A stretch of 64,000 bases of DNA from Verticillium longisporum (GCA_019188255.1 JAETXT010000010.1:1984001-2048000), one strand, 5' to 3'. Positions 22,510-34,139 are shown, counted from the first letter of the stretch. Numbers and translations: made by a program. Notes: a model not told the origin generated them from the letters alone.

Positions 22510-24293
22510 TCAAATTCGTTCGTGATGGGTCGGAGCAGCGTCTCCCCCACCATTTGTCTCCTTCTGTGTCGCCGCGCTTTCATCGTTCAGAGCTGTGCCG
22601 CTGTCACGGCCATTGGTGGCAGCCGCCTGTGCTTCCATGTCCAGCCCAGCTTCTCTGCGAATCCGGGCCATTTCCTCCGTCGAGGGAGCCACCCACTTTG
22701 CGCTTTTCTTGGGGTCGACACCCTCCAGATACATTGTGTCAATCTCCTCCAGTGTGCGTCCCTGACCCTCCACGACGAAAAAGTAGACGATCAACGCGCC
22801 GACAAAATTGCACGCCGCAAACACGTATCCGTAGCGGAAGTCGATCTCGGCAGTGATGAAGGGAGTAGCGAACGCGATGGCGAAATTCCAAATCCAATTG
22901 CTGGCGGTCGAGAGCGCCATGCCCTTGGCGCGGTACCGCGATGGGAAGATTTCGGCCATGATGGTCCAGACCATGGGGCCCCAGGTCGTTGCGAACCCGA
23001 GGATGAAGAAACATGCGAAGACGATGAGGGCGATGCCCGCACTGCGCGTATTCTCGGGGTTCTCACGGTCGAGCTCAAAGTGGCCCACGGAAGCGAAGAT
23101 GAGGAAGCAAACGAACATCCAGATGGAGCCTGCAATGAGGGACTTGCGGCGGCCGTAGTGCTCCACGAGGTAGAGGCCGATGAAAGTAACCACAAAGTTG
23201 ATCGTGTTGAGAATGATCTGGGTGACGTAGCTGTTGATACTGACCGAACGGAAGATGGTCGTGCCATAGTAGAAGAAATAGTTGGCGCCCGTGAGTTGTT
23301 GGAACATCTGCAGAGCAATACCGAGCGCGAGACGGTAAGCCATGCGCGGTGCTTGCAGCATTTGGACAAATTCCGTTATGACGTTGCCCTTGATGGTGCT
23401 CTCGGCGCGGAACTTGCTTTCGATCTCTTCCATTTGCGTGTGGATGCTCCAGTGGTTGGTCGTCGCGCCATAGACCTTGCACAGCGTCTCACGTGCTCGC
23501 TCGACTTGGCCTCTGCGATAGTCGTAGCGAGGCGTCTCGGGGAAGAAAAGGATACCGACGCCAAGGACAATGGTCCAGATCCAGCCGAGGCCGATCACAA
23601 TGCGCCAGGACGCAGTACTGTTGGGATAATCTTTCTCCGTGCCGTAGTTGATACAAGCGGCTAGGAAGATGCCCATGGTGATGAAGAGCTGGTATGTGCC
23701 AATCATTGCGCCACGGATCCAAGGCGGCGCCGTCTCAGCCTGGTACATCGGGACCAGGAGTGACAGTCCTCCGACACCCAGGCCCGCCACCCAGCGACCC
23801 ATCATTACCTGTTCCCATGTATCGTCTGCAGCAATCTGGATAATAAAGCCGATGGACGTAATGACGCACCAGAAGGAAATGGAGTATTTGCGGCCAACGC
23901 GATCGGCGATAGGGGCTCCGATCAAAGCGCCTATGAGCGTACCGATAGACAGAAGGGCGACGATGAGACCTGACCGCACATTGCTGAAGTAGTACTCCCC
24001 TTCCGAGTTGATCTGTCCAAAGCGCTCGAGGAAATCAGGCATCTCTAGAAAGCCCGAGATCTGGCCAGTGTCGTAGCCAAAGCTGGCACCAATATCAGTC
24101 AAGCTCACATTGGACGGCTGTGTCTGACTCACATCAAGCCTCCCATAGACACCAGCATGGCGAGACCGAGAGAACGTCCCGATACCCGTGGAAGTGGTGA
24201 GTAGTCCAGCCCAGAAAGGGAACGGCGGACGTCTGTGCCCTTCTCATGATTGGGGTTGTGGCTATCAAAGTTTACAGTCATGAACTTGGCCAT
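22510..24293 (-). CDS. MFS monosaccharide (hexose) transporter
   Basis: Two exons, 24293-24133 and 24082-22510, with a 50-nt GT-AG intron inside the GGLIFGYDTGQISG motif; 577 aa. The sugar-porter signatures are present: FGYDTGQISG in TM1, DRVGRKYS between TM2 and TM3, GRWVAGLGVGG, PETPRYDYRRG after TM6, QQLTGANYFFYYG in TM7, EHYGRRKS, and EIFPSRYRAKGMALSTASNW near TM10. The cytosolic tail is hydrophilic and ends in a Gly/Asp/His-rich stretch. The protein should import glucose or related hexoses by proton symport at the plasma membrane. A TATATA-like sequence lies at about 24362-24368, close to the start. Confidence 0.92.
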
Positions 24294-26904
24294 CTTGGGC
24301 GACTGGTAAGCTGTAACTTTGAAAGCCTGATACAGATGTTGAGGTTGATTTCGATGTGTATGGTATATAGTTTTGATGAGGGGCTGGAATCTCAAATGGC
24401 GGGCTGCCTTGCATATTTGTAACTTCTGGTGCTCAGCTCATCATGACAGGAACATGAAGCCCGTGACGTCAAGTTTGTACGACGGACACCGGGAACTCAT
24501 CCCACCTGCCTCTGAGCGGCCTCTCCGGCAGGTGCTGTGTTGACCACGAGACCCTTTGGATAGTCCTCCATGTTCTCTTTCGGGCCGTCAGCTTGAGTCT
24601 GGAGTCTCCAACGATCCATTCAGGAGAACAGCGACAAGCTTAAACGGCCCGACCTCACAGCCTGGAGGTGGGGATATGGGGATGGTGGTACGACGTTGTA
24701 GCGTGTGGCAATGCTGCCGATTCGAGAACATGACAGGAATTCAGTCAGCGTTAGCCAAAGGCCCTACAACCACGTTCATTTGTTAACGTCTCGTGATGTG
24801 ATAGGATGTAGCAGGAAAGACATCGTCATAAGCCGCATAGTATATGCTGATCTGCCGGCATGTCCGTTGCTAGCGCCGCTTGCGGCTACGTAGAAGGCTT
24901 CCGGGTGTTCCGGACTGCGGTATGGGACGCTGTTCATGAGACAACAACGTTCTGACCACGCGACGACCTCGTGCACCAAATGCGATCAGCAAACGACGTT
25001 TTGTCTACTGTCTCGAATTGTGTCTTATCGATCTAGGGGTTTCTTCATCTGCGACAATGAGATCTTGGATCAGAGTTGGTTTCTCCAACTTTACTCGACG
25101 TTTGCTGGGCGGCCAATTGAGCTCTGAGGTTGCCGACTAGGGGCGACTCCCGAGTCCCTGGGACCAAGTGCCATCTCCGTTATTCCCGTGACCTGACGTG
25201 TTTCTCCGGCTCTCAACCCTGATTTGGCGCGGGGCACCACATCGGGCGAGTAAGCTGCGGAGACTCCACGGAGGATTTCCTCGTGGGGCCGACCCCAGAC
25301 ATACGGCGGCCGAGGGCCTTTCTCGGCGGCACTGAGTCGTCTCGTGATGGTATCAAGTTTTGCTCCTCGCCGCCGGAAACAAAGCACGACCCGACCAGAC
25401 CGATGTGCTTACGCGGATCGTGACCTTGGCCAGCTCAAAGTGCGGGCTCATTCGCGCTGCAAACTGACCCAACCGGCAGGATTTGCTGACTCTGACTCTA
25501 TCTAGTTCGAGCCAGTGATATGCGCCACTGTGTCACATATCGCTTCATCGATTCGTCCTCCATGATTGGAATAACACCAGTACATTTTGATTTCAAATAA
25601 TGTACGCTCTCGATAGTCAATCCATTAACATTATATTCTAATAGGTATTCCTCAGATGAGATTGGGGCTGCACACATTTCTATGAAAGGAGCAGAGCTGC
25701 CTACAGGAAGTCCGCGCAGTCTGAGCAACAGAGGTAAGAAGGCTGGCGCTCATAGGCTTAAGGTCTTCCACATAATCAGTAATCTATATTCATTTAGGGC
25801 GTGGTCACAGATCGGTGTACCAACACACAGGAGTGTACGACTCTTAGCGTGTTCAGACCTTCATCGCAGGCTCCAGACAAGTTTTGAGCGACAAAATGTT
25901 CGCCTACAGAACGGACGATGAATCTTCAGATGTCTTGATTCTCCTCCAACAGTCTACCGTACGCTTCGATCTTGATGTAGTCTGAGTGGTTTGCCTGAAG
26001 AATGGCTCTGTGGCCACAATCGCCTAGTAGAACCCACGGCACCGCTGGCAAAATACCTGAAGTTTGGTTCCTCTCCCATTCAAGACATACGTCAAAAAGC
26101 CCCCGGCTCCTGAATGACCCATGCCTCGGCCTGGCAGCGCAAGTTCCATGGTCACGGCTGATACATCCAGCATTGAACGCTGCTCGGATGCCCGCTGCCA
26201 GCCTGACAAGAGCTAGAAAGCATGAACAACCCCTGTGAACATTCGCGCCATGACTTCGATTCGCTACACCAGGCGACGAGGGATCACGATAGGCATAGTG
26301 CACCGCGCACTGCTTCTTCCCCTTTCTTTTGAGCTACGAGAATGAGAAACGCCAAAATAGATGCTTGACAAGGTGTAAGGCTCCCGGTACCTTTGATCAT
26401 CGGCCAAAAAGTACCCAATCGGGCATTCACCGTTGAATCCAGGCGGGCGAGGTAAACGCCGGCAATGCAATGAAAACTTACTATCATTAATTCTCATCTA
26501 CTAGACTTACTTGTGAAACTCTAGATAGAGTTTGGGCCCTGAGGAGTGAAATTCACACTCAATAGCTCATATTCTAGATAGACTTTACGATGTGTATTTC
26601 CTGCCCCTCAAGGTTGCTTGTGCCCTGAGTATCCTCCATGGATCGTTGCTCAAGCTGGAGAGGTTGTTTACCAAAGTCTAACAGAATTTTATAATATCAT
26701 CGGAGATACCTTCAGTCAACACATATAATCCGCCAGCTTGACATCCTCTTGGCATTCCATTTCCCGCCCGCATACTACATCAGGTTCTTCATTGCAGTGC
26801 ATCTCTCTCGCTTCTCATACTAGACCAGCGTACATCTTCGCATCGAGGGTATAGATCACCGTCAGCTCAGGTCCCCCCACCTAGTCAACAGCAAGAAAAA
26901 CAAG
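24294..26904. other. long intergenic region, no gene seen
   Basis: About 2.6 kb, AT-richer in its second half (25500-26900). I checked both strands: only short frames without domains. The last 150 bases before 26905 are C/T-rich, as in fungal leaders. Confidence 0.5.
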
Positions 26905-27633
26905 ATGTCCCAAGTACAGAACAAGGTTTCAGGCAGAGCCAGTCCCGTCGAGACCCTCGACGAGGTCCTGAAGCTCTGGGTCCTCGCCGACAAAGCCATG
27001 AGCATCAGCGACGCGACCCCCACCCCCCGCTCCCCTCAATCGGACCCGGGCTACCGCGTCCGCGACCCAGACCTCTTCGCCGAAGACCTGGCAGCGCGCC
27101 TCGCGCGGTTCGCCGTCTCCGAGGCCAACGCGGCCGACCCGCGCGAGAGTATGCAGACGGTGCTCGAGAGCACCTTCTCGCCCGCAGCCGGTGGACAGCG
27201 CACAGCTATTTCGACGCAGCCGACGCCCGGCCTCACACGCTTCAACATCAAGCCGACGCGCGGCAGCCCGCCGCCGTCGCCGCGGCCTGGTTCCGGTTTC
27301 GGGTGCTCGCTGAATCGCATGTCCCGTGCCAGCTTGGACCGGCTTCTTCTGTTGCCAGGTCGCCTGCCGTCGCGCGGTAGTGGCATCGGGACGACTGTCC
27401 TCGAGAGGAGGGAAACGATTGCGCAGGGCCGGATCAGGGCTTCGGCCACGGACGTGGCAGATCTGCAGGACGGCATCAGAACGGGGTCAGTCAAGGTATC
27501 GGTGGGGCAGCTTTGCCGCTCTGTTGGTCTGCCGGAGCCGCAGACAGGCGAGAGGTATGAACTAGTGTTTCGCCCGGCATCGGAGGAGGAGCTGGTCCGC
27601 CCACGGAACGTGAGGAGAGTCACCTGGAAGTAA
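26905..27633 (+). CDS. hypothetical protein, mostly disordered
   Basis: Single-exon frame of 242 aa with strongly GC-biased third positions, an A-rich context before the ATG (ACAAG ATG) and a C/T-rich leader, so it is very likely a real gene. The N-terminus has a short predicted helix (VETLDEVLKLWVLADKAM), a helix with acidic and Ala residues follows near 60-80, then a Pro/Ser/Arg-rich disordered middle (110-160), and a more ordered C-terminal 60 residues ending RRVTWK. There is no signal peptide, TM segment or Cys cluster. I do not recognise a family and offer no function. Confidence 0.7.
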   Translation: MSQVQNKVSGRASPVETLDEVLKLWVLADKAMSISDATPTPRSPQSDPGYRVRDPDLFAEDLAARLARFAVSEANAADPRESMQTVLESTFSPAAGGQRTAISTQPTPGLTRFNIKPTRGSPPPSPRPGSGFGCSLNRMSRASLDRLLLLPGRLPSRGSGIGTTVLERRETIAQGRIRASATDVADLQDGIRTGSVKVSVGQLCRSVGLPEPQTGERYELVFRPASEEELVRPRNVRRVTWK

Positions 27634-28125
27634 TAGGAGACCCCCATTTCACTGCTGCTTCGGATTGTGGACTTTGGACATGGTGCAGGGCGCTCCGAAG
27701 GTTGTGCATGCAATGGAATTGTTCGGAGAAATGGTCCCTGGAACTTGGAAGTGGGTCAAAGGGATCAAGGAAAGGGGGGGGGGGTAAAGTGTAAAAAAAA
27801 AAAGGGAACATGAAGGTACCTCAGTATAAAAAGAATACGCTAATCGTTGATTAAAAATCTTGCTTTCGTGTAAGATCAGTCCCCTAACCTGGTTCAGGGT
27901 CCTGTGGATCGGAACCAAGGCATCGTCCTTTATGTGACATTGATATACCATCCACTTGGGATGATTTGGGGGGCCGCAGATCGTCGATGCTGCAGCCAGG
28001 GTTGCCAACAGGCAGATGTCCCGGAGAGCCTGGAAGAACCTTCGCAAAGCGACCCTGTTCCTGCTGCCGACCCATGCCGCCGACCATCGACCACCCTCCA
28101 CCACTCGAAGTCGACCACTCGGGGG
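27634..28125. other. intergenic between two converging genes, with homopolymer runs
   Basis: Tail-to-tail spacer of 492 bases. It contains a run of 11 G (27774-27784) and a run of 11 A (27793-27803), places where read errors are likely. Confidence 0.6.
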
Positions 28126-29130
28126 TCAAGGGCATCTCCACGCGCTGACGTCCTCGTCAGGCTCGTCTTCGGGATCGCTCTGCGGGAATTCGACGCCCGC
28201 ACCATCGTCGTAGAAGGTGCCCCTGCGCTCCTCCTCCCCATCGCCCATCATCCACTCGTCGCTGATGAAGGCGCGTCGAAGGTCTTGGCGTACGGCAAAG
28301 ACCTCGCGCGTCTTGCAGAGATAGTCGACGTCGCCAAAGGAGCCGGGCTGCATCTCGCGGCCGTGGGCGCGGTAGTAGCGCTTGATGCGCGTCTGGCGGA
28401 CCTTGGAGTCAACCTTTTTCGGGTCGTGCAGGCGGTACATGACGGCCCTCGACAGGGCGATACGGTTCATGCGTCCCGAATCGACCGACTTGATAATGTC
28501 ACGCCACTCGCGGTCGGGGTGCTGCTTGCCGGCCCACTTGCGATACTCCTCCTCGCCGAAGAGCTTGGAGAGGGCGGGCCGCCAGTCAAAAGAGGCTTCA
28601 AAGCGGTCGTAGTCGACACGCAAGTTGGGCAGCTCCGTGTCATTGGCAATGCGGCGCAATACGAGAATGTGCGGAGCCACGTCGTAGCGGTTGGTGGGCG
28701 GCGGGGCCAGGTAGGCAGTGACCTTTTCACGCCACTGCTTGACGCATTCATCGTGCACCGTCGCGTCACTGGCTATGAGCCTGCTCGTGCCGTGCTGGCC
28801 GGCCATGGCCTTGTCGGTGTAAACGGCGCGAAGACCATCGTCCGAGAGCCGATCAAAGTCGAGGGCAAAGTTGAGGTCGCGCGGCTGGCGGTGTTCGTCG
28901 GTGACAGGGTCAAAGGCCAGAAACTCGAGGCGGCTGCGACGAAGGTGGCAATTGGCAAAGACGCGTTCCGTGACTGTTTGGAAGAACCGAGACACGAGGC
29001 GCAGATTGAGCCAGACTCGTGGTATGTATCGAGAGTCGGTGATGCAGCCTATGATGTGCATCCAGATTTCGGGAGGAAGATAGGGAAGAGAGCGAGCGCG
29101 AGTGGCTGTTGGCGGCAGGTCGGTCGTCAT
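28126..29130 (-). CDS. F-box-like domain protein
   Basis: Single-exon frame of 334 aa from the ATG at 29130; the frame extends to an ATG at 29259, but those 43 residues look like leader translation. Near the start, LPYLPPEIWMHIIGC followed by LNLRLVSRFF fits an F-box-like fold (LPxEIxxxI…LRLVSR), which normally binds Skp1 and recruits targets to an SCF ubiquitin ligase. The rest (about residues 70-310) is charged, rich in Arg, Asp and Tyr, without repeats I can name. The C-terminal 30 residues are acidic (PEDEPDEDVS). Similar fungal F-box proteins are numerous and their targets unknown. Confidence 0.75.
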   Translation of the reverse strand: MTTDLPPTATRARSLPYLPPEIWMHIIGCITDSRYIPRVWLNLRLVSRFFQTVTERVFANCHLRRSRLEFLAFDPVTDEHRQPRDLNFALDFDRLSDDGLRAVYTDKAMAGQHGTSRLIASDATVHDECVKQWREKVTAYLAPPPTNRYDVAPHILVLRRIANDTELPNLRVDYDRFEASFDWRPALSKLFGEEEYRKWAGKQHPDREWRDIIKSVDSGRMNRIALSRAVMYRLHDPKKVDSKVRQTRIKRYYRAHGREMQPGSFGDVDYLCKTREVFAVRQDLRRAFISDEWMMGDGEEERRGTFYDDGAGVEFPQSDPEDEPDEDVSAWRCP

Positions 29131-30766
29131 GGCGCGATGCGGCGGATGTCCATGTTTGGCTGATGGGCGTGGGCGGCAGCAGACGTGTCGAGCGGCGGCC
29201 AGGCGATTGTCCTTATACGATCTCGTGGGACGATGAGTTGGTAGTATTGGGGACTGCAACAGGTCATCGAGCGTGGGATGGAGAATGGAGGGTAGAGGAT
29301 GGAGGGGTCCAGCGACACGAGCATGTGGATTCCAGTGCGACTCGAAGGGCGTCCGGGGTCGATTTAGGGGCGTGGACGAAGCATTCGCCGAGAGGAGTGG
29401 CCAAGGGACCCTGCAGGGCCCTGGGATGGCTCTCTTGGGTGGTGCTCCACTGAAAAGACGTGGGCACCTGGGGGTTGTGCCTAGGAGTGCCTGGTTGATG
29501 GATGGAGATGAAATGCCTGTTGATGAAATGCCTGGAGATGAACTGGTTGGAGTGGAAATGTCCGAGTTGAAAACCCTGCAGTTGAGGAGAGGGGTGAAGG
29601 GAGGAGAGAGAGAAGAGCACCCTGACAGCCTGGTGCCTCAGGGAAGGCAGAAGAGCAAAACAGGTGAGTGACACCCAACTGGTGGCGCTCTATAAGCTGG
29701 GTAGGTACCTAGGTAGGTACCATGTACCATGTAGGCAGGTATGGAAGATAATTCCAAGTACGAAGGAGGCTGACAATCAAAAACACTAGTCATGATTCTC
29801 AGTGGTGTATACTTGGAAAAATAAAGTAAGAAAACCCAATCAGAGAAAGAAGTGTATCTCTGTACCTTGTGTTGCATCTTGCCTTGATCATCCTTCCTTC
29901 GAACAAATCGTGTCCTATGCCATGATCGAGAAATGGAGGCAAGGGGCAGTCTGCCTGCACAGTGGCACATCATCTCCAGCCTCGAGATAATGGAACAAAG
30001 GTCGACGACGGACAGAAGACGTTGATACTCAATGCAGCATCCCATCGGTGTGCCACCTTTAAGACCGTTGCGTCAGATCGCGCCCAGCTGCTGACCCATC
30101 CCGAATCCTGGGGAACACGCTTGGCTTCGTTCACGATGCCGTCAGGTCCAACGGCGATGATCCGCTGCCCCTGATCTTCATCGCAAAGACCTTGTCGCAA
30201 AGACCAATCCATACCCGAGGCTGTGACCGGCCGGGTTGCGGCAGAAGGGACAGAGAGCAAGACATTCCAATGCATTCCGCCCAAGCATCGATCGAGAGCT
30301 TCCTGCTGTCAGCACGTGCTTGGTCCCCCCGCAAACAGATGTCCCAACGACGTCACCACCTCGGAGCTTCTGGTCCAGCCCACCCAGAGTCTGGAACAGA
30401 CAGTGGAGCAGCTGAGGGAGCTCCGGTGCGCCTTCCTGACGATAGCTCCAGCTCCGGCGCCATAGCTCCTGCTGAAGCATGCAGCTCCTGCGTCATTCTG
30501 CAAACAGCTTCCCCAATGCCCCTGCCCCTGCTTTCACTGCTGTGACAGTCCCTGCCGCTGCCGCTCCGCCAGACGTCGAGTTCGTCATCCGGCAAGACTA
30601 TTTCTTGCTCTTGCCTTCGCTTTTTCTCTGCCTTCCTCCTTCTTCACCTCAATCAAACAATCAAACCTCCTACGCAACCCAATCATCCCTTGTCGTGCTT
30701 CTTCCTCCCACCATCCTATACCTCTCACACCAACCAAATCCAAGCACATCGACAACCACCGCCATC
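29131..30766. other. divergent promoter region, no gene seen
   Basis: About 1.6 kb between the divergent F-box-like and mitochondrial genes. It includes a TAGGTACCTAGGTAGGTACC motif at about 29699-29720 and a long C/T-rich stretch (about 30605-30760) just before the next gene, typical of strongly expressed fungal genes. Confidence 0.5.
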
Positions 30767-32008
30767 ATGATGTCCGCACGCCCCGCCGTCCGTACCATTG
30801 TGCCTCGGGCCACGCGCTCGGTGCGCATGCCAATCCGCCAGCAGACCCGCCTCCAGTCGACGACCGGCTCTTCCACATCATCATCAGGCGGCGCCGGAGC
30901 ATCTCACTTCGGTGCTGGTGTCGCAGGCGGCATTGCTGGTGTTGCCCTCTTCTCCGCCATCTACTCCTTCACGCCCGCCGGCCGCACGGCTTCCAAGGTC
31001 AACAGCACACTCAAGGACGCCGAAAAGAAGTACACAGAGGCCACGAAGAAGCTGCAGGCCAACACGCCTTCGGCTGACGAGGCCGTCAACTACATCAAGG
31101 AGTTTGCCTACTCCTACGTCGGTTGGATTCCCGGCGGCCGCGCCTACGTCGACACGGCCTTTGATGACTGGGAGAAGGTCCGCAAGAACCACAAGGACGA
31201 AGCTGATGCCCTCGTCAACGATGCCTCCAAGCAGTTCCAGGCCCGCTCCAACTCTGGCCTCAGCCTCGAGACAGCCTCCAAGGCCTACGATGTTGTCGCC
31301 GACCTGACAAAGAAGGTCGCCGAGCTCTCGGGTGACGCCATCTCGGACATCATCGACAACCACCCCAAGCTCAAGGAGAAGCTCGGCGGCAACGTTGACA
31401 AGCTCAAGGAAATGGGCGACGCCTACGGTCCCGAGGCCAAGAAGCAGGTTGACCAAACCTGGAAGGAGGTCAAGGACATCGTCTCAGGTGGTGTCAGCTT
31501 TACGACTCTCGAGAAGGTCCGCAAGCTCATTGAGGAGAAGGTCCAGCAGGTCAAGAAGCTCGGCGACGAGGCGTGGAAGAAGGCTCTGGAGGAGGCGAAG
31601 CCCATTCTCGACAAGAACCCCAAGGTCAAGGAGCTCATTGAGGAGAACGCCGACGCCCTGAAGCAGGGCAACGCCAAGGAGCTCTTCGACAATGCCCGCA
31701 AGGCCGTCGACTCGGGAGATCTCGGCGACCTCGAGGGCTATGTCAAGGACGCCGTCGAAAAGGGCAAGTCCAAGGCCGAGGAAGCCACGGGCGGCAGCTG
31801 GGGCAACCTCGAAAAGTACATCAAGATGGTGCCGCAGGGCGGCGATATTCTGCCCAAGCTGCAGCAGCTCGGCGAGGTGGCGCAGAAGCACAAGGCCGAG
31901 GGCGAGAAGCTGTTCCAGGAGACAATCGAGGAGCTCAAGCAGGTGCTCGAGAAGAAGTCGCAAAAGGCAAAGGAGATTGCCGAAAAGGCCGAGAAGGAGG
32001 CCAAATAA
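30767..32008 (+). CDS. mitochondrial membrane protein with long amphipathic (LEA/apolipoprotein-like) helices
   Basis: Single-exon frame of 413 aa. The ATG at 30767 (directly followed by a second ATG) begins a typical mitochondrial presequence: Arg-rich, Ser-rich and without acidic residues for about 33 residues (…RATRSVRMPIRQQTRLQS). A Ser/Gly linker leads to one TM segment (about 48-66, GVAGGIAGVALFSAIYSF), and the remaining 340 residues are almost wholly charged amphipathic helix with repeating Lys/Glu/Ala patterns (EKVRKLIEEKVQQVKKL, EELKQVLEKK). Codon use is very biased, suggesting high expression. It is likely anchored in the inner membrane with a helical domain in the intermembrane space or matrix. 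A structural or stress-protective role is possible; I know no firm function. Confidence 0.8.
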   Translation: MMSARPAVRTIVPRATRSVRMPIRQQTRLQSTTGSSTSSSGGAGASHFGAGVAGGIAGVALFSAIYSFTPAGRTASKVNSTLKDAEKKYTEATKKLQANTPSADEAVNYIKEFAYSYVGWIPGGRAYVDTAFDDWEKVRKNHKDEADALVNDASKQFQARSNSGLSLETASKAYDVVADLTKKVAELSGDAISDIIDNHPKLKEKLGGNVDKLKEMGDAYGPEAKKQVDQTWKEVKDIVSGGVSFTTLEKVRKLIEEKVQQVKKLGDEAWKKALEEAKPILDKNPKVKELIEENADALKQGNAKELFDNARKAVDSGDLGDLEGYVKDAVEKGKSKAEEATGGSWGNLEKYIKMVPQGGDILPKLQQLGEVAQKHKAEGEKLFQETIEELKQVLEKKSQKAKEIAEKAEKEAK

Positions 32009-32731
32009 TTGTTTTACCAATCAGTCGGCGTTGGGGATCCTGGGCTGGATCTGTACGATACCATGGGCACGCATTAAGCGACAGTGGACAATGCATTTGA
32101 AGTTTACATGATCACAATCTTTGCACCCGCACCAAACAACGTGACCATCCCTGGGATACCGCCGGCATACCGTAACTATTATCTGACGGGATCCTATCTC
32201 GCAATGCTTGAATCCAATGTTGGGACGATTGACCAACGGCCCAAAGCCTCAGCGGGGCCCCCAAAACCACATCGCCATGATGATGCAATGCGGTTCGCGG
32301 ATGGAGATGCTGGGTGGGCAAGGTGGGCCAAAAATATAGCGGAGACTTTAGCATGCGGCTTCTCGCGGAGCAGCTTCCGTCTGGGGCCCCTGCGCTGATC
32401 GTTGGGCACCTTGCGTCGGTCACCATTGTGCATCTTAGCCACTGGAAGAGCATGGGATCGCTCTGGGCATCAAGAACGAGATGCTGTAAGTTGGGGCACC
32501 CCAATTGATGACTTGGTTGATTGCAAAGCGCGCAGAGGGGGTTTGTTGATGCCTTTACGCAATGAGATAGCTCAAGATGCCTCGTGATTGACGTTGACAG
32601 GCAGAGGACTCTTGCTTGCTACTGTACAGCAGGTCACATCCCCAACGGCATGCATCGGCACTGTGGTCGTACGTTGGGTAGAGTATTCTCTTTGGCTATA
32701 GTCAGCCTTGTAACTCACGCTAATATCAATC
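32009..32731. other. intergenic, no gene seen
   Basis: About 720 bases between the mitochondrial-protein gene and the tRNA. No domain-bearing frame is visible on either strand. Confidence 0.5.
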
Positions 32732-32812
32732 GGCCAGGTGGTGGAGTGGTTAACACGTACCCCTGCTAAGGGTATCTCTCCGGAGGCGCAAGTTCGAATC
32801 TTGTCCTGGTCG
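32732..32812 (+). tRNA. tRNA-Ser (anticodon GCT)
   Basis: The 81 bases fold as a class II tRNA. The acceptor stem GGCCAGG pairs with CCTGGTC (one G-T pair), and the D-arm is GTG-GAGTGGTTAA-CAC. The anticodon stem TACCC/GGGTA holds the loop CTGCTAA, so the anticodon is GCT. The long variable arm (TCTCTCCGGAGGC) is typical of Ser/Leu tRNAs, and the T-arm is GCAAG-TTCGAAT-CTTGT. The discriminator base is G, as in serine tRNAs. It reads AGC and AGT codons. No intron is present. T-runs follow at 32817-32827. Confidence 0.95.
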
Positions 32813-33440
32813 AATCTTTTGATTTTTGCTCTCAGATTCCCATGTCACTCATGTTCCAACACTGGATAAGTCATGGTTCTCTCATTCTGTTGGTATGGCG
32901 GCTGGTAGACAGGGCTCTACTATCTTGGCCCTGGTTGCAGGCACCTCTCCAGCTAGGCACAATGGGCTCGGTCTGGGTCGGGTTTCTCATGTTCAACGTT
33001 TGGAGCATTGTAAATATCTAAGCAACTCACGGCTTCCTCCATGTATTTGGGCGCCGAGTGACATGCGCGGAACTAGAGCATGCCATGACCCGCCAACGAC
33101 GAACTTACCCTAACGGCACAAGCCGCCGCGCCGGCAAAACGCGGCCCTCGACTTACACTGGGTTACAACGTCTCACTTCTGTTACACCCTATGAGCTGTT
33201 AACAGCAGGCAAACCTCGCCCTCACGTCTCGGCAGACCTACGCCGCGAGCTTGCAGACATGGCAATGTGCGGCTTAAGCAGGTCGACCAGCCTTGGTCTA
33301 CCCCAGCCGCCTACCCCAGATCATCCACATCAGTCTTGATCAAGCTCCTAGATGTTGAGTCAACTGCCTCTTGCACCACCCTGTGAATCCAATCTCATCC
33401 TACATCGAGCAAGTGAGTGCGTCCACTGTAGTCGACCACC
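32813..33440. other. intergenic, no gene seen
   Basis: Between the tRNA and the isomerase gene, apart from the Pol III terminator. No gene is recognised. Confidence 0.5.
32817..32827 (+). terminator. RNA polymerase III terminator of the tRNA-Ser gene
   Basis: T4 and T5 runs separated by GA, starting five bases after the tRNA 3' end. Confidence 0.7.
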
Positions 33441-34139
33441 ATGGCCATCATGTCGGAATACACACTCTACACCTACTTCCGCTCCTCCTCCTCGGCCCGC
33501 CTCCGCATAGCCCTCAACCACAAGCAGATCCCCCACACCCTCCACCCCGTCAACCTCCTCAAGAACGAACACCTCGCCGACGCTCACCGCGCCCTCAACC
33601 CCTCCGCCACCGTGCCCCTCCTCGTCCGCGAGCAACGGGACGCTCCATCCGCCACGCCCCTCCGCATAACCCAGTCCCTCGCCGCCCTCGAGTACCTCGA
33701 CGAAGCCCACCCCTCGACCCCCCACCTCCTGCCCCGCGACGACCCCGACAGCAGGGCCGCCGCGCGCGCCCTGGCCGGCATCATCGCCAGCGACACCCAG
33801 CCCGTGACGAACCTGCGCATCGTGCGCCGCGTGCGCGCCCTGGGCGGCGACGCCGAGGCCTGGATGCGCGAGCTCATGGCCGACGGGCTCGCCGCCTACG
33901 AGGCCGTCGCCGCCGCCTCGGCCGGGCGGTGCTCCGTCGGCGACGACCTCAGTCTCGCCGACTGCTGCCTCATGCCCGCCCTCTGGAATGCCGAGAGGTA
34001 CGGCGTCGATCTGGCTCCGTACCCGACCATCCGCCGAGTCAGGGCGTACCTTGACACGCTGCCGGCCGTGGTCCAGGCGGGGTATTACGTGCAGCCTGAT
34101 TGTCCGGCTGATTTGAGAGTGGAACAAGCGGAGCAGTGA
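33441..34139 (+). CDS. maiA: maleylacetoacetate isomerase (zeta-class GST)
   Basis: Single-exon frame of 232 aa; the ATG at 33441 or the one three codons later may be used. The N-terminal thioredoxin-like GST domain begins YTLYTYFRSSSSARLRIALN, the zeta-class signature, with the glutathione-site NPSATVPLLV and an ITQSLAALEYLDE motif. The all-helical C-terminal domain contains LSLADCCLMPALWNAERYGVDL. The enzyme isomerises maleylacetoacetate to fumarylacetoacetate in phenylalanine/tyrosine breakdown, in the cytosol. It lies tail-to-tail with fumarylacetoacetase, the next enzyme, 110 bases apart. An oddity is that the Cys usual in the SSCxxRxRIAL motif is Ser here (S17). Confidence 0.92.
   Translation: MAIMSEYTLYTYFRSSSSARLRIALNHKQIPHTLHPVNLLKNEHLADAHRALNPSATVPLLVREQRDAPSATPLRITQSLAALEYLDEAHPSTPHLLPRDDPDSRAAARALAGIIASDTQPVTNLRIVRRVRALGGDAEAWMRELMADGLAAYEAVAAASAGRCSVGDDLSLADCCLMPALWNAERYGVDLAPYPTIRRVRAYLDTLPAVVQAGYYVQPDCPADLRVEQAEQ

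Noticed and set aside
22522..23664. 380-residue plus-strand open frame
   Set aside because: Antisense to the hexose transporter, whose motifs are unmistakable.
27774..27803. G11 and A11 runs
   Set aside because: Simple homopolymers in a spacer; noted only as likely sequencing trouble spots.
27904..29163. 419-residue plus-strand open frame
   Set aside because: Antisense shadow of the F-box-like gene; no domain, and the minus-strand frame has the coherent protein.
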